Shown here piece by piece: positions 40,074-48,780 of a stretch of 64,000 bases of DNA. The stretch is from the NCBI GenBank assembly GCA_036389255.1, contig DASVQI010000024.1, positions 372,001 through 436,000 of the forward strand. The letters run 5' to 3'. Every line of letters begins with the position of its first letter. The stretch's first letter is position 1. The notes under the pieces were generated by a model that saw nothing but the letters and a program-made list of their open reading frames with translations, had not been told where the DNA came from and did not search any database. This stretch comes from JACVRN01 sp036389255 (GTDB lineage Bacteria; Acidobacteriota; Blastocatellia; Pyrinomonadales; Pyrinomonadaceae). The position numbers and the translations under genes are program-made.

Positions 40074-41414
40074 TTATTCGAACAGGCTGTTGACGTATTG
40101 CTCCGAATCGAAGACGACAAGGTCGTCAACCTTTTCGCCTATGCCCGCGTAGCGAATCGGCAGGTTCAGCTCTTTGGCTATGGCAACGGCGATGCCGCCT
40201 TTGGCCGTGCCGTCCAGCTTTGTCAGGACTATTCCGGTCACGCCCGCGACCTTCAGAAATTGGCGTGCCTGCTCAAGCCCGTTCTGTCCCGTGACCGCGT
40301 CAATCACGAGCAGCGTCTCGTGCGGCGCGCCTTCAACTTCGCGCCCGGCAACGCGCTTCATCTTCTCAAGCTCGGCCATCAGGTTCGACTTGTTATGAAG
40401 GCGGCCTGCGGTGTCTATGATGAGTACGTCTGAGTTTCTGGCCTTCGCTGCCTTCAGCGAATCGAAGAGCACAGCCGCCGGGTCAGTCCCCTGCTTCTGC
40501 TGTATGAGCGGCACGCCGGTTCGCTCTGCCCAGATGGCTAGCTGGTCGGAAGCCGCCGCACGAAAGGTGTCAGCCGCGCAGATGAGCACGTCGTTACCTT
40601 CTGCCTTGATGCGCTGCGCCAGCTTTCCAATCGTAGTGGTTTTTCCGACGCCGTTGACGCCGACTATCATCATCACGTAAGGCGCAACGGATTCCGGCAC
40701 GCTCGTCTCCGACTGCACGCCCTGCGATTCCGACGCTTTCAAGATATTCAGAAGCTCAGTCTTGATAGCGTTCTTCAGAGCTTCTATATCGTTAATCTGC
40801 TGTCGCGCAATTCCGCGCCTCACGCTATCTAGAATAGAGACGGTGGTAGCAACGCCTATGTCCGCAGCAATCAGAGCCTCTTCAAGCTCGTCCAGCAACT
40901 CCGCGTCAATCTGCTTTCGTCCCTGAAAGATGGTGTCAATCTTTTCCGAAAGCGATTCGCGCGTAGAGGCCACAGCGCGGCGAAAGCGCACGGCGAACTC
41001 CTGTTCGAGCGCGGCCTCCTCCGCCTGCAATTCCTCAATCGAACGGTCAAGGCCGAGTATCGAAGAGGAAAAGGTTGAGCGCGACGGCACTGGCTTCTGC
41101 ACGGCGGGCTTCACAGGCTCAGCCGCGCGGGGAGCAGGCGTTGCGGGCGGCGTAACAGGCTGCGGCCGTTCCGTCACGGAATGAGTCTCGTTGGCGGGCG
41201 GCGGTGTCGGCGCTCCGCCGGTCGGCGTCGGCTCAATGTGCGGTGCGCCAGCCTGTAAGGCCGCGCTCTCCTGCCCCGGCGCTGCGGGCGGTTGAAGCCT
41301 CTCGGCGGGGGCTTCGGGCGGAGGCGACGGCCTCTCTTCCCTGCGGGCCGGTGTAGGGTCATTCAGTCCGAGCGAGATGAACTGCTCTTTATTCTTGCGT
41401 CTCCAAAATGCCAT
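40074..41414 (-). CDS. ftsY: Signal recognition particle receptor FtsY
   Basis: 446 residues. SRP GTPase that docks ribosome-nascent chain complexes at the membrane. A long acidic/Pro-rich N-terminal region (about 1-120) replaces the usual A domain. The N domain helices (about 130-230) precede the G domain: GVNGVGKTTTIGKLA (G1), DTFRAAASDQLAIWAER, DTAGRLHNKSNLMAELEKM (G3), TKLDGTAKGG (G4) and IGEKVDDLVVFDSEQYVNSLF at the C-terminus. All GTPase motifs are intact. It is separated from the next downstream gene by a heptamer repeat. Confidence 0.94.
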   Translation of the reverse strand: MAFWRRKNKEQFISLGLNDPTPARREERPSPPPEAPAERLQPPAAPGQESAALQAGAPHIEPTPTGGAPTPPPANETHSVTERPQPVTPPATPAPRAAEPVKPAVQKPVPSRSTFSSSILGLDRSIEELQAEEAALEQEFAVRFRRAVASTRESLSEKIDTIFQGRKQIDAELLDELEEALIAADIGVATTVSILDSVRRGIARQQINDIEALKNAIKTELLNILKASESQGVQSETSVPESVAPYVMMIVGVNGVGKTTTIGKLAQRIKAEGNDVLICAADTFRAAASDQLAIWAERTGVPLIQQKQGTDPAAVLFDSLKAAKARNSDVLIIDTAGRLHNKSNLMAELEKMKRVAGREVEGAPHETLLVIDAVTGQNGLEQARQFLKVAGVTGIVLTKLDGTAKGGIAVAIAKELNLPIRYAGIGEKVDDLVVFDSEQYVNSLFE

Positions 41415-41524
41415 GAATCCTATAGATGCCTTCGTGAATTAAGAACCGTGTTAAGTGAAAGAAGGATTATAAACACAACAGCCGCACTACGACAAAAGCC
41501 GGTAGGAGATACAGGATAAAAAGG

Positions 41525-41593
41525 AATCACTAAATAAGACGAAACGACACGAACATTATCAAGCTTCGTGTCGTTTCGTCTTATTTAGTGATT
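41525..41593. repeat. Perfect 29-bp stem between a hypothetical gene and ftsY
   Basis: Arm 41525-41553 is exactly complementary to 41565-41593 with an 11-nt loop. Units such as AAGACGA and AACGACA hint at a 7-bp period. It sits between the stop of the 41608-42372 gene and the ftsY start, both on the minus strand. No T-run follows beyond the paired arm, so termination would rely on the paired T residues. Confidence 0.9.
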
Positions 41594-41607
41594 TGTCTCT
41601 GTTCTTA

Positions 41608-42372
41608 TCAGTAAGCCAGAGCGTACTTGAACCGGTTCATCAACCGACGTGCCTTGCGCTTGATTAAAGCCCGCTTAATCATACCCGTGGGCCAAGCCAT
41701 CTTCCACGTCATAAGAATCGCTCCCTTTACCGTGGGGCGAAAAACGCCAGCCTTTTCGTCCAGATACAGGTAGCCGAACTCCACCTGCCGCATCAAGGTT
41801 TTGGTAAATGAAACGGAGAGAGAGCGGATTTCGTCTCCCTGCGCGGGAAGGATGCCGTAGACGCCCGGCTCCTCCGCGTGCGGTTGTACCATCTGCCTGT
41901 GAAGCTTGTAGAGCGCCCAGGGATTTTTGACCTCAGGAAACTGATAAATGCGCTTTTCAGAATAGGTTCTGTAAGGATTAGGGTCTGTGCCGGTGTTCGT
42001 GCATATCTCAACTCCGTTCGACAACTCCGTGTTGAACTCTATGATTGAGCGGTGGAGGCTGCCGATGCCCGTATGGGCCAGCATGTCGTAACAGAGCGCG
42101 GCTTCCTTCGTCTGACGATTGACGAGCAACAGCAAGTATGCGCGCACGTTCGTCGTCAGCTCGCCTTTATGCAGGCACGCCACCGTTTCAAAGCCAAGCC
42201 CGCCGAGTATCTCTCTGTAGCGCGAAAAGGCAGCGAAAACCTGCGGCGGCAAATCTCTCGGATTTACCACGGTAAATTCCGGGTATGCCTGACTCTTTTG
42301 TGTCAGATAAATGACCAGAGGCCCAAGCAGGTGCGGCGCAAGCAGTACCAGAAAGATTGTAAGTAAGAGCAT
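41608..42372 (-). CDS. Hypothetical membrane-anchored protein
   Basis: 254 residues; no family recognised. One N-terminal span (LTIFLVLLAPHLLGPLVIYL, about 4-23) is followed by a soluble alpha/beta domain with TVVNPRDLPPQVFAAFSRYR, FETVACLHKGE and RAYLLLLVNRQTKEAALCYDML. A positively charged C-terminal helix (MIKRALIKRKARRLMNRFK) ends the protein. The domain may lie on the cytoplasmic side given that basic tail. It sits downstream of the HD-GYP gene with a 56-bp gap. Confidence 0.65.
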   Translation of the reverse strand: MLLLTIFLVLLAPHLLGPLVIYLTQKSQAYPEFTVVNPRDLPPQVFAAFSRYREILGGLGFETVACLHKGELTTNVRAYLLLLVNRQTKEAALCYDMLAHTGIGSLHRSIIEFNTELSNGVEICTNTGTDPNPYRTYSEKRIYQFPEVKNPWALYKLHRQMVQPHAEEPGVYGILPAQGDEIRSLSVSFTKTLMRQVEFGYLYLDEKAGVFRPTVKGAILMTWKMAWPTGMIKRALIKRKARRLMNRFKYALAY

Positions 42373-42428
42373 TTTGGGGCTCCTTTTCCGTAAGGGTTGG
42401 GAATGCCGCGAGGCGCGTGCGGCCCCGC

Positions 42429-44270
42429 CTAGACCTGCGCGGGAGCGGGCGGTGCGGCCTGTCCGGCAGGCGAGGGCTTAACGCCATTCGAGCCGGGTTT
42501 GGCGGGCTGGCGCAGGCGCACGCGACCCGGCGAAATCTGCCCTGAAGAGCAGGCTTCCATCAGCGCGGCCACGACCGATTCGTCATAACGCGTGCCTACG
42601 AACTTCTGTATGAGGCCGAGCGCGTCCTCGAACTTCATGGCCTTTTGATAGGGCCGGTCGGTCGTCATGGCGTCGAAGGTATCTGCGACGGCGACTATGC
42701 GCGCCTGCATGGGAATCTCGTCGCCCTTCAAGCCCTGCGGGTAGCCGTTGCCGTCCACCATCTCATGATGCATGTACATGCCGGGCAGAAAATCCTTCAT
42801 GGCCGGAATCTGCGACATTATCTTGAAGCCCTTCTGCGGGTGCTGCTTCATTAACTCGAACTCTTCCGGCGTCAGGGCCGCAGGCTTCTTCAGTATGTTG
42901 TCGTCAATGCCTATCTTGCCAACGTCGTGAAGCAGCGCGCTGACGCGTATGTTCTCGACCTCATCGTCAGGCATATCAAGCCTCTGCGCTATGGCCACGG
43001 AGATGCGCGAGACGCGCTCGGAATGGCCGCGCGTGTACGGGTCTTTGCCGTCTATGGCTGCGGCCAGAGCCTTGACCGTGCCAATGAACAGCTCACGATT
43101 CTCGTCTGCGGCGCGTTGCAGGTCTGTGATGAAGCGCTCGACCTGATCCGTCATGATGTTGAAAGATTTGCCAAGGTCGCCAAGCTCAGTGCGGCTGCGA
43201 ACCGTTATGCGCTGGGAGAAGTCGCCACCGGCTATTCTATGCGCGCCTGCGGCAAGCTCTCGCACGGGCTGCGTGAGACGCTTTGCGCCTATGAAGCCAA
43301 TCAGCAGCACAAAGAGCGCCGCCACCATGCTTATCATAAAAGTCTGGCGGCGCATGTCCGCGACGGATGCCAGAGCGGCACGCTCGTCCTGTATGGCTAT
43401 CACTCCGAGGCGCGAGTTGCTTCCAAGCTCTGCTGTCGCGTAGGAGCCGAGCATCTCCACGCGCTTGCCGTCGCGCACAGCCGCAAACGGAGAGAGCGCC
43501 GACTGAACCTGTGTGCCCGATTCAAGCCAGTCCTGCACTACCTTCAAGTCCGACATGTAGCGCTGGCTGAAGGCCACGCGCTCATCCGGGTGAGCAACGG
43601 CCCGGCCCTGCTGGTCAACCGCGAACACCACGGGCAGCCCCGCTTCCAAAAGCTCCTGCTCGCTCTTGGCCGAAGGCTGCTGCACGGCTCTGAATACTTC
43701 GCGGAAAGAGATGATGGCTACGACCGCAGCAACGACTTCGTCGCCGCTCTCTCCGCCCATGACGGGCGCCGCTATGGTCAATCCCATCTCCTGACCGGAG
43801 CGAATTATCTCCGGACGGCTGACCACGAGGCCCCGCCCGCTCATGCGCGCAAGGACTTCGCCAACGCGCTCGTCCACCTCCTGACGGCGAATCACGTCTG
43901 GCTGAAATGCCGTGTGCGGCTCTCCCTGCACGGGCAGTATGGCAAGGGCAATCAGGTTCGGGTCGTCCTGCAAAGTCTTTAGGAGCCTGCGGTCGGCCCC
44001 AGCTTCGTTAAGCGTGCGCACGCCGCCCGCAAGCTCAAACGCCCGCGCGAGCCCCGTCACCACGTCCCTGTAGCGCTGCCCGTAAAGCTCTATCTGCCGC
44101 GCCTTGTCCTGCACAAGCTGGGCCTGATAGCGCCCTTCGACCGAACGCAGTTCTTCCGCGCTGCGGTTAGAGAGCAGCCAGCCCGCCAGAGCGAGCGGGA
44201 AAAGCCCCACGACCAGAAGGACTCCCAGGACTATGTAAAGGAGGCGCAATCGCCGGAAACGGTCAAGCAT
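42429..44270 (-). CDS. HD-GYP domain cyclic-di-GMP phosphodiesterase with extracellular sensor and HAMP
   Basis: 613 residues. First span about 9-30, a periplasmic Cache-like sensor region (about 35-295), second span TFMISMVAALFVLLIGFIGA, HAMP (about 320-375; RITVRSRTELGDLGKSFN), then an HD-GYP domain: ALLHDVGKIGIDDNIL (HD), HPQKGFKIMSQIP, MYMHHEMVDGNGYPQGLKG (HHE plus GYP) and VADTFDAMTTDRPYQ. The metal-binding and GYP residues are intact, so it should hydrolyse c-di-GMP in the cytoplasm in response to an external ligand. A Pro/Ala-rich tail follows the domain. A sigma-70-like promoter lies upstream. Confidence 0.93.
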   Translation of the reverse strand: MLDRFRRLRLLYIVLGVLLVVGLFPLALAGWLLSNRSAEELRSVEGRYQAQLVQDKARQIELYGQRYRDVVTGLARAFELAGGVRTLNEAGADRRLLKTLQDDPNLIALAILPVQGEPHTAFQPDVIRRQEVDERVGEVLARMSGRGLVVSRPEIIRSGQEMGLTIAAPVMGGESGDEVVAAVVAIISFREVFRAVQQPSAKSEQELLEAGLPVVFAVDQQGRAVAHPDERVAFSQRYMSDLKVVQDWLESGTQVQSALSPFAAVRDGKRVEMLGSYATAELGSNSRLGVIAIQDERAALASVADMRRQTFMISMVAALFVLLIGFIGAKRLTQPVRELAAGAHRIAGGDFSQRITVRSRTELGDLGKSFNIMTDQVERFITDLQRAADENRELFIGTVKALAAAIDGKDPYTRGHSERVSRISVAIAQRLDMPDDEVENIRVSALLHDVGKIGIDDNILKKPAALTPEEFELMKQHPQKGFKIMSQIPAMKDFLPGMYMHHEMVDGNGYPQGLKGDEIPMQARIVAVADTFDAMTTDRPYQKAMKFEDALGLIQKFVGTRYDESVVAALMEACSSGQISPGRVRLRQPAKPGSNGVKPSPAGQAAPPAPAQV

Positions 44271-44394
44271 GGAAGGCTTAGGATTTCTGAAGCGCCCGAG
44301 CCGTATTCAAAGCCGTCATAAAGTCTGGGCAAGGCTCTTCCGGCTCAAAATGGGATTAGTAAAGCCGCCCGACAACGGGAATCGGCTGGAGGCT

Positions 44395-44424
44395 ATAGTA
44401 CGCGGTTTGGCTTGTGCCTGTCAA
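44395..44424 (-). promoter_or_regulatory. Sigma-70 promoter of the HD-GYP gene
   Basis: On the minus strand a perfect TTGACA (44424-44419) is followed after 18 bp by TACTAT (44400-44395). The predicted leader to the ATG at 44270 is about 118 nt. It faces away from the ECF sigma gene. Confidence 0.6.
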
Positions 44425-44441
44425 TGTTTAGCTATTTTTAA

Positions 44442-44454
44442 TTGTGTGACACAA
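44442..44454. promoter_or_regulatory. Candidate operator dyad upstream of the HD-GYP promoter
   Basis: The sequence ttgtgtgacacaa is a perfect 6-1-6 inverted repeat, 18 bp upstream of the TTGACA box and within the shared divergent region. It lies in a local AT-rich patch. The binding protein is unknown. Confidence 0.4.
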
Positions 44455-44712
44455 AAGGGTTAATTAACTACTTTTTCATTATCGCCCAAGGATTTGGCCG
44501 CGTTCCGGGAGCCTTTGGTTGAACAGGAGCCGGAAAGACGCGTGTCGCCAAAAGGAGCCTCGCGGTATAAGATAATTTGACAGACTGAAAGGGGCGTGGG
44601 CGCGTCTAAATGATTGGGCGCGATGGAGCAGCCTCGCGTGACTCGCGGCGAAACATCTGCTCCGGTTCTCTAAGTGCTCACGGCGTGACTCCCTTTTACG
44701 GCGCGAGAGAGG

Positions 44713-45276
44713 ATGGAGACGACCAGCGACGAGCAGATGGTAGAGCGTGCGCTTTCGGGCGACGCTGACGCTTTCGGCGTGATAGTGCGTCGGTGGGAGC
44801 GGCGTATCTACGCGCTCGCATACGGGATGCTGGGGCGCGAAGACGACGCGCGCGACGCCGTGCAGGAGACTTTTCTGGCGGCGTTTCGCAACCTGCGGGG
44901 TTTTCGCGGCGAGGCAAAGGTTTCGTCGTGGCTGCATCGCATAGCCGTCAACCAGTGCATCACCAGGCAGCGAAGGGCGCGCGTCCGTGCCGAATCGGCG
45001 CTTGAGGATGAGCCCGAACGTGACGAGACTTCTTTCACGGCAGCCGCGATAGACTCGCCGTCGCGTCAGGCCGAGAGCCGCGAGCGGTCTGAAGCTGTCA
45101 GGCGAGCCGTCTCGGCCTTGCCAGTGGAGTTGAGACAGGTAATCGTCATGAAAGAGTTTGAGGAGATGACGTTTCAGGAGATAGCACAGGCGCTCGATTT
45201 GCCACTGAGCACGGTGAAAAGCCGCCTTTACACAGCGCTTAAACAGTTGAGAATGAGGCTCGGAAGCCACAGCTAA
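44713..45276 (+). CDS. ECF sigma factor (RpoE-like)
   Basis: 187 residues. Region 2 is DAFGVIVRRWERRIYALAYG and DARDAVQETFLAAFRNLRGF; region 4 is LPVELRQVIVMKEFEEMTFQ and IAQALDLPLSTVKSRLYTAL. Between them lies an acidic linker rich in Glu and Ser. It is followed after 24 bp by a zinc-finger anti-sigma factor gene, the usual partner, so it is probably released by envelope stress. A purine-rich gagagagg directly precedes the ATG. Confidence 0.92.
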   Translation: METTSDEQMVERALSGDADAFGVIVRRWERRIYALAYGMLGREDDARDAVQETFLAAFRNLRGFRGEAKVSSWLHRIAVNQCITRQRRARVRAESALEDEPERDETSFTAAAIDSPSRQAESRERSEAVRRAVSALPVELRQVIVMKEFEEMTFQEIAQALDLPLSTVKSRLYTALKQLRMRLGSHS

Positions 45277-45300
45277 AGAGATTGGAAGAGGTTCAGGATA

Positions 45301-46050
45301 ATGAAGGAGAAGCCGGAACAGACTACGACTTGCGCTCACGCGGAGGAGCTGGTCACTTATCTTTACGGCGAATTGAGCGAGCATGAGGCGGCTCAGTTCA
45401 GACGCCACATGGAGCAGTGCGGCTCCTGCAAGCAGGAGTTGACGGCGTTCGGCCGTGTGCGCGAGGACGTAATAGAATGGCGCAACCAGTCGCTTCCATC
45501 CTTCGACTTCCAGCAAGCGCCCCTTTACTCAAACGCTGTGGCGGCTCCGCAGAAGCGCTCGGCTCTGGCAGCGCTTCGTCAATTCTTCACGCTCGCGCCC
45601 ATGTGGATGCGAGCGGCTACTGCTGCGGCTGCTCTGGTCATCTGCGCGCTCTTAGTCTTCACCGCCATACATTTTTCAGAACGGCCCGAAGCCGTGGTGG
45701 AGGTCACGCCGAAAGCACCCGCACAGGCTCAGCCGGCTGAGACAACAGGGCCGCGCACAGGCGAGATTAATCAGAGCGAGCCGCAGGATGCCCGAGAGAA
45801 GCAAGCCTCTGTAGTAGACAAGCGCTCGGCTGAAATAGTTAAAGATAATAACGGCGCGACTCGCAGAAAATCACGCGGGCAGGCGGGAACACCCGTTGTC
45901 GTCGCTCAACAGAGGAAAGCCGCGCCCTACAAAGTCAGGGCGTCACAGGAGGCGCGTCAGCAGTTGGCAGAGCTTGTGCAGACATCCGTGGATGACGACG
46001 ACTTGCCCCGGCTGTCGGATTTGATTGACGATTCGAGCGGCTCTAATTAA
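45301..46050 (+). CDS. Membrane anti-sigma factor with ZAS/zf-HC2 domain
   Basis: 249 residues. The N-terminal anti-sigma domain carries CAHAEELVTYLYGELSEHE and the HMEQCGSCKQEL zinc motif (His-x3-Cys-x2-Cys). One membrane span (MRAATAAAALVICALLVFTA, about 102-123) separates it from a periplasmic Lys/Arg/Gln-rich region ending DDLPRLSDLIDDSSGSN. It should sequester the adjacent ECF sigma factor at the membrane. The periplasmic part has no known sensor fold. Confidence 0.88.
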   Translation: MKEKPEQTTTCAHAEELVTYLYGELSEHEAAQFRRHMEQCGSCKQELTAFGRVREDVIEWRNQSLPSFDFQQAPLYSNAVAAPQKRSALAALRQFFTLAPMWMRAATAAAALVICALLVFTAIHFSERPEAVVEVTPKAPAQAQPAETTGPRTGEINQSEPQDAREKQASVVDKRSAEIVKDNNGATRRKSRGQAGTPVVVAQQRKAAPYKVRASQEARQQLAELVQTSVDDDDLPRLSDLIDDSSGSN

Positions 46051-46106
46051 GCCTTGAGCCAGCCGCTACGCGATTTTATAAGAGACGAAGATTGGGGTCA
46101 TTGACG

Positions 46107-46676
46107 ATGAAGCTGATTAATAGCCGGAAGCACGGTGTTGCATTCGTGCTCGTTTCCTTTCTGCTTCTCATTATCTTTGCGCCTGTGCAAGCCTTAGCGC
46201 AGGAAGAGGAGGCAGGCCCGCCAGATGCACAGGCCGGGCCAAGACCTCCCAGAAGGGACGGCGACCTTGTGCGTCAACTGAACCTGTCCCCGGAGCAGAT
46301 TGAGAAGATAAGAGCTATACGCGAGGGGAGCCGAGAGCAGCGCCGCCAGATAGGTCAAAGAATACGCGCGGCCAGAATGGCGCTAGACCGCGCCATATAT
46401 CTTGAGAACGCGGACGAGACGGTAGTGGAGCAGCGCGCACGCCAGTTGGCCGAAGCGCAGGCCGCGCAGGTTCGGCTACAGGCTTTTGTAGAATTGTCCG
46501 TGCGCCGAGTGCTGACGCCCGAACAGCTTCAAACTTTCCGCGACCTGCGCATGCGTGCCGAGCGCAGCAATCGCCGCTTTCCTGACGACGGCAACGAGCG
46601 CCCTTTCGGTAATCGCAGGCGGCCTGCGCCTGTTGACGCAGTGCGTCCTACACGACAACGACGCTCCGGCCCATGA
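46107..46676 (+). CDS. Spy/CpxP-like periplasmic protein
   Basis: 189 residues from ATG 46107. A signal peptide (VAFVLVSFLLLIIFAPVQAL) is followed by a helical domain with two LTxxQ-like motifs (LNLSPEQIEKIRAIREG and VLTPEQLQTFRDLRMR) and a long Arg/Gln/Ala helix between them. Spy/CpxP proteins chaperone or sense misfolded envelope proteins, or sense metals. Its position after an ECF sigma/anti-sigma pair fits an envelope-stress regulon, possibly as feedback sensor. The C-terminal tail is Arg/Pro-rich. Confidence 0.75.
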   Translation: MKLINSRKHGVAFVLVSFLLLIIFAPVQALAQEEEAGPPDAQAGPRPPRRDGDLVRQLNLSPEQIEKIRAIREGSREQRRQIGQRIRAARMALDRAIYLENADETVVEQRARQLAEAQAAQVRLQAFVELSVRRVLTPEQLQTFRDLRMRAERSNRRFPDDGNERPFGNRRRPAPVDAVRPTRQRRSGP

Positions 46677-47039
46677 GACTTCAATAACGGGATTCCAGTG
46701 GGATTTTATGGAAAGGCTGCTCATCAAAGGGCGGCCTTTCCTGCTTGATAGACTAGCGTTCTTACAGACCCGCCCCTGTCAAACTATACCCGCCTGCATT
46801 CTTATCTAAAGCCGCCTGCATTTATAACTTGACGGCATGAGCCTATTTTGAGCATCATGATGCCGCTCGTTCACAGTTTCGCGCACCTTTTGCCGACGGA
46901 GCGTCCGGTGTGGCAGGATGTGCCAGAGACTATTCCGGCGTGAGAAAGATTCAAATTTGCTGAAGCGTCTACAGCTCATGCCAGGCTGCACAGGTACAGG
47001 CGTGCTAGCCGTCAGTGGCACGCTCTCTAATCCGACTCG
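46677..47039. other. Intergenic region between the Spy-like gene and mlaE
   Basis: 363 bp. A hairpin ggaaaggc/gcctttcc (46710-46717 with 46734-46741) follows the Spy-like gene as a possible terminator. The sequence cgcctgcattt/cgcctgcattc is directly repeated around 46790 and 46811. No coding frame with family support was found. Confidence 0.55.
46710..46741 (+). terminator. Possible terminator after the Spy-like gene
   Basis: An 8-bp stem (ggaaaggc with gcctttcc) and a 16-nt loop lie 34 bases past the stop. Only a weak T content follows, so confidence is modest. Confidence 0.45.
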
Positions 47040-47813
47040 ATGAACCTAGTAACGCGCGCTCTCTTTGAACTGCAAGAGACGACACTGCTGGTGGCGCGCG
47101 CCGCAAGCGGTCTTTTAAAGCGACCGCGCTACATCCCGGAAACAATCGCGCAGATGGACACCATCGGCGTGGGCTCTTTAACCATCATCATTCTGACGGG
47201 ATTCTTTACGGGCGGCGTGCTTACGCTTCAGACCTTTCCGACTCTGAAATATTACGGCGCGCAGGAACAAACCGGCTACCTTGTCGCGCTCTCGCTCATA
47301 CGCGAGCTTGGGCCTGTGCTGACGGCCCTCATGGTGACGGGCAGAGTCGGCTCTGCAATCTCTGCGGAGCTTGGCTCCATGTCCGTGTCGCAGCAGATAG
47401 ACGCCATGCGTGCGCTCGGTACAGACCCCGTGCGCAAGCTTGTCTCTCCGCGCATAGTGGCGCTGCTTATCACGCTGCCGCTTTTGACCGTGATAGCGGA
47501 CGTGGTAGGAATCGGCGGTGGCTGGACGGTTGCGACCGTGCTTTATGGCATGTCCTCCTCCTCTTTTCTGACTGCGGTTCGAGACGGCATCACCAGCGAC
47601 GATATTATCGGCGGCGTCATCAAGCCAATAGTTTTTGCGCTGATTATAGGCGCGATTGCATGTTATAAAGGCTTGAGCACGGAAGGCGGCACGGTGGGCG
47701 TCGGGCGCTCCACGACTCGTTCGGTCGTCACGGCCTCTATCGTGGTCATCATTGCGGACTTCTTTCTTGCACGTGCGCTACAGTACCTGCTGGGGATGCC
47801 GACCGGAGAGTGA
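47040..47813 (+). CDS. mlaE: MlaE-family ABC transporter permease
   Basis: 257 residues. Inner-membrane permease of the Mla phospholipid transport complex. The family core reads TGVSLGTIIILTG-like (IGVGSLTIIILTGFFTGGVL), LIRELGPVLTALMVTGRVGSAI, ISAELGSMSVSQQIDAMRAL and a C-terminal hydrophobic stretch with RSTTRSVVTASIVVIIADFF. It is first in an mlaE-mlaF-mlaD group. Order and content match minimal Mla loci; mlaB and mlaC are not seen. Confidence 0.92.
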   Translation: MNLVTRALFELQETTLLVARAASGLLKRPRYIPETIAQMDTIGVGSLTIIILTGFFTGGVLTLQTFPTLKYYGAQEQTGYLVALSLIRELGPVLTALMVTGRVGSAISAELGSMSVSQQIDAMRALGTDPVRKLVSPRIVALLITLPLLTVIADVVGIGGGWTVATVLYGMSSSSFLTAVRDGITSDDIIGGVIKPIVFALIIGAIACYKGLSTEGGTVGVGRSTTRSVVTASIVVIIADFFLARALQYLLGMPTGE

Positions 47814-47860
47814 ACAGGTGAATTGCGAATAGAACTCTTCATATTCGCTTCTTAAAAGTT

Positions 47861-48778
47861 ATGGCTACAACCGACATTAATGTGACAGGGCCTGCGCGCG
47901 ACGTGCCGTATGACGGCCAGGTGAGCGAGAACGCGGCGGAGTCAACTTTTGCCGAAGTGGATGATAGCGAACGCGCTATCCCCGCCATTGAGTTTCGAGA
48001 CGTTCATTTGGGTTTCGCTGACCGGAAAGTTTTGGACGGTCTGAGCTTCAAGGTGATGAAGGGCGAGACGAAAATCATCCTGGGCGGCTCGGGCTGCGGC
48101 AAGTCCACAACGATTAAGCTGGTGCTCGGTCTTCTCAAACCTGACTCCGGCCAGATTCTGGTTGACGGCGAGGACATCACGAATTACAACGAGCAGGATA
48201 TGATGCGCGTCCGCAAGAAGATTGGGATGATATTTCAGGAAGGCGCGCTCTTCGACTCTCTTTCCGTCTATGACAACGTAGCCTTCAAGCTTCACGAGCA
48301 GGGCGTCCCCGAAGACGAGGTCGAGCAGGAGGTACGTCGTATGCTTCGCTTCGTCAATCTGGAAGATGCCATTGACAAAATGCCCATAGAGCTTTCCGGC
48401 GGTATGCGTCGCCGCGTAGGCATAGCTCGCGCCCTCGTAGGTGACCCGAAGATTGTCATGTTCGATGAGCCTACGGCGGGCCTTGACCCGCCCACGGCCA
48501 GAACCATCTGCGAATTGGCGATGAAGCTGCGCGACCTCGAAGATGTCTCAAGCATCTTCGTGACGCACGAGATGAACAATCTAGAGTATCTGACTTCGGA
48601 ATATGCCGTCGTCAACGACGCTGGCGAAGTCGTCTTTGAAAAAGAGGGCGAGCGCCTGTGTCTGATTAATACCAGAGTCCTGATGATGCGCGACGGTCAG
48701 GTCATCTTCAGTGGCACGGACGAAACTCTGCGACACTCTGAAGATAAATACATACAGAAGTTCCTTCGCGGACACTGA
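47861..48778 (+). CDS. mlaF: MlaF-family ABC transporter ATPase
   Basis: 305 residues. Walker A is LGGSGCGKSTTIKLVLGL, the Q-loop is GMIFQEGALFDSLSVYDNVA, the signature is LSGGMRRRVGIARAL, Walker B is KIVMFDEPTAGLDPPT, and the H-loop is FVTHEMNNLEYL. An N-terminal acidic extension of about 40 residues (TDINVTGPARDVPYDG) precedes the ABC domain. It energises retrograde or anterograde phospholipid movement with MlaE and MlaD. Confidence 0.92.
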   Translation: MATTDINVTGPARDVPYDGQVSENAAESTFAEVDDSERAIPAIEFRDVHLGFADRKVLDGLSFKVMKGETKIILGGSGCGKSTTIKLVLGLLKPDSGQILVDGEDITNYNEQDMMRVRKKIGMIFQEGALFDSLSVYDNVAFKLHEQGVPEDEVEQEVRRMLRFVNLEDAIDKMPIELSGGMRRRVGIARALVGDPKIVMFDEPTAGLDPPTARTICELAMKLRDLEDVSSIFVTHEMNNLEYLTSEYAVVNDAGEVVFEKEGERLCLINTRVLMMRDGQVIFSGTDETLRHSEDKYIQKFLRGH

Positions 48779-48780
48779 AA

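Larger units (their letters stand above)
44271..44712. other. Divergent intergenic region between the HD-GYP and ECF sigma genes
   Basis: 442 bp separate two divergent genes. It holds the HD-GYP promoter at 44395-44424, a TTGTGT-G-ACACAA dyad at 44442-44454 and an AT-rich patch to about 44480. I see no open frame supported by a family in it, and the long antisense frame 44479-45516 is a shadow of the sigma factor. Confidence 0.6.

Noticed and set aside
38912..40129. Longer ribD start at 40129
   Set aside because: The extra 44 residues overlap the end of ftsY and are translated from heptamer repeat; RibD homology begins at ATG 39997.
42927..43982. 351-codon plus-strand frame
   Set aside because: Antisense to the HD-GYP gene, whose domains are all intact; His/Arg-rich shadow.
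44479..45516. 345-codon minus-strand open frame
   Set aside because: Lies opposite a well-supported ECF sigma factor; composition is Arg/Leu/His-rich as in GC-driven antisense frames, and no family is recognisable.
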